14,491 nucleotides of DNA, taken from the NCBI GenBank assembly GCA_005787665.1, contig SYAB01000047.1:1-14491 (forward strand), read 5' to 3'. Position numbers and translations under genes: made by a program. This DNA comes from Actinomycetota bacterium (GTDB taxonomy: Bacteria; Actinomycetota; Actinomycetes; Mycobacteriales; Mycobacteriaceae). The notes beneath the pieces are model-generated. The model was not told where the DNA came from. It saw only the letters and a list, made by a program, of their open reading frames with translations, and ran no database searches. Below are positions 1-7,100 of this stretch, one piece after another; within the stretch, counting starts at the first letter, position 1, and the number at the start of each line of letters is the position of its first letter.

Positions 1-910
1 CATCCCCGAGTTCAAGATGGAGAAGCGCCACATCGACCGCCGTCTGGAGCAGATGGAGGCCGAAGGCACCACGTTCCGACCCGGGGTGAACGTCGGCGTG
101 GACCTCACCGCCGATGAATTGCGGGAGGAGTTCGACGCGGTCGTGCTGGCCGGCGGCGCGACCGACTGGCGCGACCTGCCCATCCCGGGCCGGGAGCTCG
201 AAGGCGTCCACCAGGCGATGGAATACCTGCCGTGGGCCAACAAGGTCGCGGTGGGAGATCCGGTGGCCGGACCCGACGGCCAGCCGCCCATCACCGCCCG
301 TGGTAAGCGGGTCATCATCATCGGCGGCGGCGACACCGGGGCGGACTGCCTGGGCACCGCCCACCGCCAAGGCGCGGCGAGCGTGCACCAGTTCGAGATC
401 ATGCCGCGCCCACCGGAGGAGCGGGCGGATTCCACCCCCTGGCCGACCTACCCGTTGATGTACAGGGTGTCCTCGGCCCACGAGGAGGGCGGCGAGCGAG
501 TGTTCTCGGTCAACACCGAACGGTTCCTCGGCGAGGACGGCCGCGTCACGGGCCTGCGGGCCCACGAGGTGGTGATGTCCGGCGGCAGGTTCGAGAAGGT
601 CGAAGGCAGTGATTTCGAACTCGAGGCCGACCTGGTGCTGTTGGCGATGGGCTTCGTGGGGCCGGAGCGGCCCGGACTGCTCACCGATCTCGGGGTCAAA
701 CTGACCGATCGCGGCAACGTGGATCGCAACGCCGATTTCGAAACGTCCGTGCCGGGGGTGTTCGTGGCCGGCGACATGGGCCGGGGGCAGTCGCTGATCG
801 TCTGGGCGATCGCGGAGGGACGGGCCGCCGCCGCCGGTGTCGATCGCTACCTGATGGGCCATTCGGCTTTGCCGGCGCCGATCTCGCCGAGCGCTGCCCC
901 GCAACGTTAG
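1..910 (+). CDS. gltD: Glutamate synthase small subunit, C-terminal part (5' end outside window)
   Basis: This is the last ~302 codons of the NADPH-dependent glutamate synthase beta subunit, an FAD/NAD(P)H flavoprotein that passes electrons to the large subunit GltB, which makes glutamate from glutamine and 2-oxoglutarate in the cytoplasm. The frame is open from base 2 (IPEFKMEKRHIDRR...), so the visible ATG at 17 is internal. The signatures are the second nucleotide-binding loop GGGDTG (bases 323-340), the VVLAGGATDWRDLPIPGREL stretch near the start, and the C-terminal FAD-contact motif VAGDMGRGQS (764-793), followed by IVWAIAEGRAAA. The family is about 480-490 residues, so roughly 185 N-terminal residues, including the iron-sulfur cysteines, lie off the left edge. 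gltB would be expected just upstream. The C-terminus is complete with a TAG stop. The family call is secure. Confidence 0.96.
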   Translation, partial: IPEFKMEKRHIDRRLEQMEAEGTTFRPGVNVGVDLTADELREEFDAVVLAGGATDWRDLPIPGRELEGVHQAMEYLPWANKVAVGDPVAGPDGQPPITARGKRVIIIGGGDTGADCLGTAHRQGAASVHQFEIMPRPPEERADSTPWPTYPLMYRVSSAHEEGGERVFSVNTERFLGEDGRVTGLRAHEVVMSGGRFEKVEGSDFELEADLVLLAMGFVGPERPGLLTDLGVKLTDRGNVDRNADFETSVPGVFVAGDMGRGQSLIVWAIAEGRAAAAGVDRYLMGHSALPAPISPSAAPQR

Positions 911-1054
911 CCACTTCAGTAACATCAGAAACATCTGACCTGCGGCGGCGCGCCTCCCTGGGTCGGCGGTGTGATGAAGCTCTAATTGCTGGAGTGGAGC
1001 GTCGAGGTCAGGGTGCTCCCGGTTGCCACCGTCGTCGACCACTGGAGAGATCTC

Positions 1055-1213
1055 GTGTTCCTCAACCCGATCCCTAACCTGATGGCACTATCCCGGGCCG
1101 GGCGGACAGCGTGGTCGTTCCTGCGCTACCCGGTCAAGAGTCGGGGGTTCCCGGCCAAGCACGAACGACTGGTCACCGCTGCCGAACTGATGCGTTACGG
1201 CCTGTTCACCTAA
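1055..1213 (+). CDS. Small uncharacterised protein (52 aa) downstream of gltD
   Basis: I do not recognise this protein. The GTG at 1055 is chosen because GGAGAG (1044-1049) lies five bases upstream as a good ribosome binding site. The frame is open further upstream to a TTG at 986, and an ATG at 1082 is a shorter alternative. About four fifths of codons end in G or C, as expected for a real gene here. The product has a hydrophobic start (MFLNPIPNLMAL), then a basic/aromatic middle (GRTAWSFLRYPVKSRGF), and ends AAELMRYGLFT. No clear membrane span or known motif is visible. In M. tuberculosis a short gene of unknown function, Rv3857c, also follows gltD on the same strand, so this may be its positional counterpart; I could not compare the sequences. 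Its TAA stop overlaps the stop of the convergent oxidoreductase gene. Confidence 0.55.
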   Translation: MFLNPIPNLMALSRAGRTAWSFLRYPVKSRGFPAKHERLVTAAELMRYGLFT

Positions 1214-2067
1214 GCGGACCCCCGCCACAGACCCGAGTCCCGGATGGTCTCGGCGAGCGCTTCGAGCACCGCGGGATCATGCGGCAGTGGCAGATAGACG
1301 ATCGCGAGGTCGAGGCCCTCGGCGCCCAGGGCGATCGCGTCCTCGATGACGCCTCGCCGGCCGCGGTCCTCGGTGAGCCGAATATGTGCGGACAACTCGA
1401 TCTCTTTCGGATTGCGTCCGACATCGGCACAGTGGGCTTTGAGCACGTCGCGCTTCCGGGCGAATTCCTGCGGGGTGCCACCGACGAAATTCCAGTGCTG
1501 GGCGTACTTCGCCGCGATCCGCAGGGTGCGCTTCTCACCGCTTCCGCCGATACAGATCGGGGGGTGTGGACGCTGGGGGCCCTTGGGTTCGTTGCGGGCC
1601 GCCCGCAGTTGGTAGAACCGTCCGGCGAAGTCGGTGGTCTCCTGGCTGAGCAGGCCGATGAGTACCTGACAGGCCTCCTCGAAACGGTCGAATCGCTCTG
1701 TCACAGTGCCTAATTCGATGCCGTAGGCATCCGCCTCCGGCTCATTCCAGCCGGCACCGATCCCCAGTTCCAGCCGGCCACCCGAGATGACGTCCAGTGC
1801 CGCAGCCATTTTCGCCAGCACAGCGGGGTGCCGGTAGGGGACTGCGGTCACCAGGGTCCCCAGCCGAAGTCGGTTGGTGGCCTGCGCCAGAGCCGTCAGC
1901 GTGGTCCAGCCCTCCAGACAGGGGCCGGCCGGATCGGAGAAAATGGGAACGAAGTGGTCGAAGGTCCAACCGGACTCGTAGACGTCGATTCCATCGGCGG
2001 CCCGCCACACCGCCAGCATGTCGTTCCAGGTGGTGTTCTGCGGTGAGGTCTTGAACGCGAATCGCAC
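1210..2067 (-). CDS. LLM-class F420-dependent oxidoreductase (Rv1855c-like family)
   Basis: The predicted 285-residue protein is a luciferase-like monooxygenase-fold enzyme of the actinobacterial group that usually uses coenzyme F420 for hydride transfer. The substrate cannot be told from sequence. Family marks are the strand-1 start RFAFKTSPQ, ESGWTFDHF near residues 30-40, LRLGTLVTAVPYRHPAVLAKMAA (about 70-90), GRLELGIGAGWNEPEADAYGI (about 97-117), RFDRFEEACQVL and the substrate/cofactor loop PPICIGGSGEKRTLRIAAKYA. From memory the N-terminal half closely resembles M. tuberculosis Rv1855c. A TTG at 2073 would add two residues. I prefer the GTG at 2067 because neither start has a ribosome binding site, while TAGACT (2079-2074) sits six bases before this GTG, as expected for a leaderless transcript. 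The gene is divergent from the ESX-like unit and convergent with the 52-aa gene. Confidence 0.9.
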   Translation of the reverse strand: MRFAFKTSPQNTTWNDMLAVWRAADGIDVYESGWTFDHFVPIFSDPAGPCLEGWTTLTALAQATNRLRLGTLVTAVPYRHPAVLAKMAAALDVISGGRLELGIGAGWNEPEADAYGIELGTVTERFDRFEEACQVLIGLLSQETTDFAGRFYQLRAARNEPKGPQRPHPPICIGGSGEKRTLRIAAKYAQHWNFVGGTPQEFARKRDVLKAHCADVGRNPKEIELSAHIRLTEDRGRRGVIEDAIALGAEGLDLAIVYLPLPHDPAVLEALAETIRDSGLWRGSA

Positions 2068-2073
2068 TGGCAA

Positions 2074-2079
2074 AGTCTA
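2074..2079 (-). promoter_or_regulatory. Predicted -10 element for a leaderless oxidoreductase mRNA
   Basis: On the minus strand the hexamer TAGACT fits the mycobacterial TANNNT -10 pattern. It ends six bases before the GTG at 2067, which puts transcription start at or very near the start codon. No convincing -35 element is seen upstream, and no Shine-Dalgarno sequence precedes the gene, which supports leaderless translation. Confidence 0.45.
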
Positions 2080-2237
2080 CGGTGCCGGATCCCCTTGGTC
2101 GCCCGCAGTCGCCGGACCGACGGGGTGAAACCTGCTGCACGGGAGTGAACGGCGGTAGGTCCAGGATACGGCAAGGGGAGACACATGATTGCTGGCTACC
2201 GATCCATGAGATAACCAGGCTTATTGCACAGGGCGAA

Positions 2238-2266
2238 TTGACGCAGTTCAGCACCACCGACATACT
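2238..2266 (+). promoter_or_regulatory. Predicted sigma-A type promoter of the ybaB-like/eccB/eccC unit
   Basis: TTGACG (2238-2243) and CATACT (2261-2266) are separated by exactly 17 bases, a good housekeeping sigma factor layout. The -10 hexamer ends six bases before the ATG at 2273, so the mRNA is predicted to begin at or next to that ATG and be leaderless. There is no Shine-Dalgarno sequence before the gene. The only other promoter-like element in this 205-base divergent interval is that of the oxidoreductase gene. Confidence 0.6.
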
Positions 2267-2272
2267 GTGCGC

Positions 2273-2590
2273 ATGGAGGGGTCCACCGGGGGGAACTGGG
2301 TTAGCGACAAAGAGCTCGTCGACGCCGTGCTGCGGGATCTGGCTGAATCAGCGGACCGCTGGGAGGCGCTCGTCGCGCGGGCTGAAACCGTCACTTACAG
2401 CGTCGATATGGGCGATATCCAGGCGGTGGCCAATGCCGATGGCAAACTCATCGGGCTCACATTGCACCCCGATGTCACCACCGGCTACAACCACATCGAA
2501 TTGGCCGAGCGGCTCAACGTGGCCTTCGGCGCACTGCGCGACGAGGTCGAGGCCGACTACCAGGCCCGCTACGGGGGAGAACTTCAATGA
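2273..2590 (+). CDS. YbaB/EbfC-family protein (EspL-like) heading the ESX-like unit
   Basis: The 105-residue acidic protein has the YbaB/EbfC pattern: an N-terminal helix (DKELVDAVLRDLAESADRWEALVARAE), a short beta section with ADGKLIGLTLHPDV near residues 60-75, and a C-terminal helix (ELAERLNVAFGALRDEVEADYQ). Classical YbaB proteins bind DNA. In mycobacterial ESX-1 a relative, EspL, is encoded within the secretion locus and is thought to act in ESX substrate handling. Whether this protein binds DNA or acts as a chaperone is not decidable here. The ATG at 2273 is favoured because the predicted transcript starts there; a GTG at 2267 is possible. The gene ends 16 bases before eccB, so co-transcription is likely. 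No signal peptide or membrane segment is visible. Confidence 0.75.
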   Translation: MEGSTGGNWVSDKELVDAVLRDLAESADRWEALVARAETVTYSVDMGDIQAVANADGKLIGLTLHPDVTTGYNHIELAERLNVAFGALRDEVEADYQARYGGELQ

Positions 2591-2616
2591 GATTCGGACG
2601 TCAGCCGTGCCGCTGA
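2587..2616 (+). promoter_or_regulatory. Nine-codon ORF bridging the ybaB-like gene and eccB (possible coupling element)
   Basis: GGGGGAG (2573-2579) lies seven bases before ATG 2587 and is a much better ribosome binding site than anything before the eccB GTG at 2607. That ATG overlaps the upstream stop as ATGA but reads only nine codons (MRFGRQPCR) before TGA at 2614-2616, which lies just inside eccB. Ribosomes ending there could restart at the GTG. A base error near the eccB start is an alternative explanation. Confidence 0.35.
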
Positions 2617-4100
2617 ACCTTTCCAATCGGGACCAGACCTCGGGTCACGCTTTCTACCAGCGCCGACTGCGCGCCGCGATCACCCGCTTCTCGGTGCGCA
2701 TGAAACATGATGACCGCAAGCAGCACGCGGCGCTGGCACTGTCTCTGGTCTTCGTCGTGCTCGGGTGCGGATGGATGGCGCTGCTGAACGTCATGAAGCC
2801 GGCCGGGCTCGTCGGCGAGTCCGCGATCGTTGGAAACCGGGCGACCGGTGCGCTCTACGCCAAGATCGACGGCCGGTTGCACCCGTCGCTGAACCTGAGC
2901 TCGGCCAGGCTGGCCATCGGGTCCGCCGGATCGCCGGCCTGGGTGAACGCCGAGGAGATCGGCAAACTTCCCACCGGGCCGATGATCGGTATTGCCGGAA
3001 TTCCCGACGACCTGGCGATCATCGGCAACCCATTGTCGGCGTGGACGCTGTGCGACACCGCATCCGCTCCCGGCAGCATCGCGCCCCCCATCGTCACCGC
3101 CATCGCCGGGACGTTGCCCGGTGCCGGGCGGGCGGCGCCGATGAACCCCTCCCAGGCCCTGCTCGGCACCCACCGCGGATCGACCTACCTGATCTGGAAC
3201 GGTCAGCGCAGCCGGATCGAGCTACGGGATCGCCCGGTAACCATCACCCTGGGACTCGATCCCGCCAAGGTCCGCCCAGTCGCACTGTCCAATGCGCTCT
3301 TCGATGCGATGCCCGCGACCGAACCGATCGTGGTGCCGGCTGTTCCGGGGGCGGGAACGCCGTCGCGACTGCTGCCCGGTGCGGTGGTGGGCCGGGTGTT
3401 ACAGACCCGGGACGCGACCGGCGACATCAGCGGTTTCTACGTCCTGCTACCTGCCGGGGTGCAGAGGATCACCGCCTTCGTCGCGGACCTCCTGCGTACT
3501 GCGAACAGCCAGGGAACCTCGGAACCGCAGGTAATCTCCCCGGACACACTTGCCAGGCTTCCCGAGACCGACGAGCTCAATATCGGCTTCTATCCGGCGG
3601 ATAAGCTGGAATTCGTTGACACCCAAGCCAATCCGGTCAGCTGTGTGAACTGGACCAAGCTCTCCACCGATCCGACCGCCACCGTCACCGTCTACAGCGG
3701 AGCCGGCCTGCCCACGCCGCAACACCTCGACCCCCACGTCGTCGCCCTGGTGCGTGACGAGCGCGACTCCGACTCCGTCCAAGCCCAGCAGACCTTGATG
3801 GTGCCCGGTGCCGCGAACTTCGTCGCTACGACGAGCGCGGCAACCGCGGCGGACACCCGGGAGAGCCGCTTCTGGATTTCCCCGCAGGGCGTCCGATACG
3901 GCATCGAGTGGGACCGCGACACGTTGCAGGCGTTGGGAATCGATCCCAGTAGGGCCGTGCAGGCACCATGGCCGATCATCCGAACCTTCGCGGCAGGGCC
4001 CGCGATCAGCCGAGCGGATGCCCTGCTGGCCCGAGATGCCATCAGCCCTGTCGGCCTGGCCGCTCGGTTGCCGCAGCCCGGCGATGCGGGAGACCGCTGA
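2607..4100 (+). CDS. eccB: Type VII secretion (ESX) core component EccB, ESX-2-like
   Basis: The predicted 497-residue EccB is a bitopic inner-membrane subunit of the ESX secretion complex, with a short cytoplasmic N-terminus and a large periplasmic domain. Seen directly: the N-terminal signature PLNLSNRDQTSGHAFYQRRL, RFSVRMKHDDRKQ (about 27-39), one membrane helix at about 41-62, then GALYAKIDGRLHPSLNLSSARL opening the repeat-containing periplasmic domain. Cys149 (WTLCDT) and Cys346 (VSCVNW) match the cysteine pair usually disulfide-bonded in EccB, and RADALLARD comes near the C-terminus. Length is normal. The GTG at 2607 is chosen by N-terminal homology; the frame stays open upstream to 2082, but that part is the shadow of the ybaB-like gene. 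The SLSNRDQ-type N-terminus recalls EccB2, so the ESX-2 subtype is a memory-based inference. The stop overlaps the eccC start (TGATG). Confidence 0.93.
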   Translation: MPLNLSNRDQTSGHAFYQRRLRAAITRFSVRMKHDDRKQHAALALSLVFVVLGCGWMALLNVMKPAGLVGESAIVGNRATGALYAKIDGRLHPSLNLSSARLAIGSAGSPAWVNAEEIGKLPTGPMIGIAGIPDDLAIIGNPLSAWTLCDTASAPGSIAPPIVTAIAGTLPGAGRAAPMNPSQALLGTHRGSTYLIWNGQRSRIELRDRPVTITLGLDPAKVRPVALSNALFDAMPATEPIVVPAVPGAGTPSRLLPGAVVGRVLQTRDATGDISGFYVLLPAGVQRITAFVADLLRTANSQGTSEPQVISPDTLARLPETDELNIGFYPADKLEFVDTQANPVSCVNWTKLSTDPTATVTVYSGAGLPTPQHLDPHVVALVRDERDSDSVQAQQTLMVPGAANFVATTSAATAADTRESRFWISPQGVRYGIEWDRDTLQALGIDPSRAVQAPWPIIRTFAAGPAISRADALLARDAISPVGLAARLPQPGDAGDR

Positions 4101-7100
4101 TGTCCAAACGAGGATTCGTCCGCGGACCCCGTACCCCGGCACCCCAGGTGGCACCCGTGCGGGTGATGGTGGGCGCCCCACTGGCACTGCCAGAACGCGA
4201 GCCGCGCAACATCCTGTTGATGATCGCCGCGCCGGCGCTACTGGTGGGCATCCTCGGAACACTGCTGGTCATGTACACCTCCGGAGTGCGCTCGCTGCAG
4301 TCCGGGTTCTTCCCGCTGATCGGGTTGGTCGGCTTCGGCGCACTGATGTTCAGCGGCCGGTTCGGCCGTGGTCGCCGGATCAGTTGGGGGGAACAGGAAA
4401 AGCAACGCCGGAGCTATCTGCGTCAACTCGACGAGGATCGCGACGAGGTGCACCGCGTCGCATCCCAACAACGTCTCCGTCAGCGGTATCTGCACGGCGA
4501 CCCGCAGCGGTTGGAGACGGTGATCGGCGGCCCCCGCATGTGGGAGCGCAGACCTACGGATCCGGACTTCCTCGACGTCCGTCTCGGAATCGGGGTGCAG
4601 TCGGCGGCGGAGTCGGCGGTCTCGCTGCAGTGGCCGGAGGTTCCGGTTGGGGAGGAACTCGAGCCTGTCACCGGTCGTGCGTTACGCGACTTCATCCTGG
4701 AGCAGAGCAGGATCCGCGATATCGCGAAGGTTGTGAGCCTGCGTTCCCGGCCGGGGTTCAGCTTCATCGGAGACGACGTGGCGGAACTGCACGCGTTGGT
4801 CAGATCGTTGCTGTGCTCGATCGCGGTGTTCCACAGTCCGGTCGATGTGAAGTTGATGGTGGTCACCCGCCATCCCGAGCGGTGGTCCTGGCTGGTGTGG
4901 CTTCCGCACAACCAGCACGAGGAGATGTTCGACGCCTGCGGTCCGCGCAGGCTGGTGTTCACCTCTCCGGCCGAACTCGAAGAGGCACTCGACGCGGAAC
5001 TGCATCGCAAGGGCCGGGGCCCGTGGGCACCGCCCGGTGGTTCGAGTCCGACGGCGACCCCGTCGCCGCTGTCTGCCGAGGCGGTCTCCGGGCTGGGCCC
5101 GCACTGGATCGTCGTCGACGACGGTGTCGGTACCCCCGAACAGTGGGAGGCGGTGACCGGCCAGAAGGGCATGGCCGGTATCACCTGGCTGCGGTTGGCA
5201 TCCCGGGCCGGAGACGGTGTCGGCTTCAACGGCGCCGACGAGCGCTTCGAACTTCGGGAGGGACATCTACGACATCGGGACGCGTTCTATGGCGTCGCCG
5301 ACATGCTCGCGCAGAGTACCGCGGACAGATATGCCCGCGCTCTGGCGCGATGGTCGCCGATGACGGCGCGTGAGTTGACCGAAACCGACAGTAAGGGCGC
5401 GGAACTCCTGCGTGCGCTGGGCATAAACGATCCACGCCGCCTCGATCTCGAACGTCTCTGGGCGCAGAGTCGCGGCCGGGGCGATCCGCGTTGGGCGATG
5501 ATCCCCGTCGGTGTCAAGCCGGGCGGCGAACTGGCGAACGTCATCCTGCGTGCCAAGGATTTCGGTGGGTACGGGTTCCACTCAGTGGTGATCGGGACCT
5601 CCGGATCAGGCAAGTCGGAGTACTTCCTGGCCTTGTGCAACGGCATCGCGCTGACACACTCGCCGGAGGCCTTCAACGTCATCTTCGTGGACATGAAGTT
5701 CGAGTCCGCAGCCCAGGACCTAGAAGGCTTGCCGCACGTCGCGGCATCGGTATCCAATCTCGGCAAGGACGATCGCCATCTCGCCGAGCGGATGCGTAAG
5801 GCCGTCGACGGTGAGATGGCGCGCCGCTACGCGCTGTTCAAGGATGCGGGCGCCCGGGATGCCAACGAGTACGAGGAGATGCGACTGGCGGGCCGCGATC
5901 TCGAGCCCGTACCGATCCTGCTGGTGATTATCGATGAGTATCTCGAACTCTTCCATCACCACCCGGAGTGGATCGATCTCGTCATCCACATTGGTCAGGA
6001 AGGCCGGGGCTGCAACGTTTTCTTCACCCTCGGCGGCCAGCGGCTGGATCTGTCGTCGCTGAGTAAGGTCAAGAGCAACATCGCGTTCCGGGTTGCGCTG
6101 CGCGCCGAGACGGCGGAGGACTCCCGCGACGTCATCGGCAGTGATGCGGCACTGCACCTGCCCTCCAGAGAGAACGGGTACGCGCTGCTGAAGGTGGGCC
6201 CACGCGATCTTGAGCCCTTTCGGTGTTTCTACGTCTCAGCGCCGTTCGTGGTGCCGAAGGCCCCGGCAGTCCCGGCCGCCACCGTCTCGGTCAGCCTCAC
6301 CGGGCCGCGGTCGCTCACCTGGGAGTATCAACCGCTCAGCGCCGCCGACGATGCGGCGCTGGCACTAGCCGAGCCACCGGCGGAGCCAGACGAATTTCTT
6401 TACCATGCAGACGGTTTCAAACGGAAGAAACTGCTCGACGTGATCAGGGAGTCACTCGTCGCGCACCCTGCGAGGGTTCCGCACCGAATCTGGCTACCAC
6501 CACTGGAGGTCAGCGAAACCGCCGATGCGCTCGTGGCGCGCTGGCGCGGCAAACCCTGGTGGGTTGACTACGGGCGGAATCCCGGACTGGTGTTCCCGGT
6601 GGGCATCGAGGATCTGCCCGAGGAGCACTCCCAGCGCGTGCATGTCGTGGACGCCGAGATGGATAACGTGATGGTGGTGGCCACCGCCCAGCGAGGCAAG
6701 TCCACCACGTTGATGACACTGGTCACGACGGCCGCGCTGATGTACCCGCCGGATCGCGTGACATTCTTCTGCATGGGTGCGTCGCTGCACCCGCTCGAGG
6801 ACTACCCGCATGTCGCCGGCGTTGTCAGTCTCACTGACCCGGAGGGGATGTCGCGGACGATCGCCACCATTGAGGGTCTGATCCGCGCGCGGGAGGAATC
6901 CTTCAAGCGCTACCAGATCGACATCTCCGAGTTCCGGGATCGCCGCTTCGGCCCACTCGGCGGCGCCCCGACCGACCCGGCGGACAAGTTCGGCGACGTA
7001 TTCCTGGTGATCGACAACTTCGGTGACCTCTACGACAAGGACAACGGCCTCGGAGACCGCGCGATCGCCATTGCGCGGCAGGGGCTTTCCTACGGCGTGC

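Noticed and set aside
925..938. Small hairpin TCAGA-AACA-TCTGA after gltD
   Set aside because: The stem is only five AT-containing pairs with no T tract, so it is too weak to call a terminator, although its position would fit.
947..954. GGCGCGCC palindrome after gltD
   Set aside because: Short G/C palindromes are expected by chance in DNA of this composition, and no second copy or partner was found.
1111..1713. Plus-strand open frame opposite the oxidoreductase gene
   Set aside because: The minus strand encodes a convincing LLM-class enzyme over the same bases; the plus frame has no recognisable features.
2082..2606. Long in-frame upstream extension of eccB
   Set aside because: It overlaps the ybaB-like gene in another frame, has no family resemblance, and the EccB N-terminal signature begins exactly at GTG 2607.
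3808..5373. Plus-strand open frame over the eccB/eccC junction
   Set aside because: It is out of frame with both genes, Arg/Gly/Pro-rich and has no domain; both real genes have clear motifs here.
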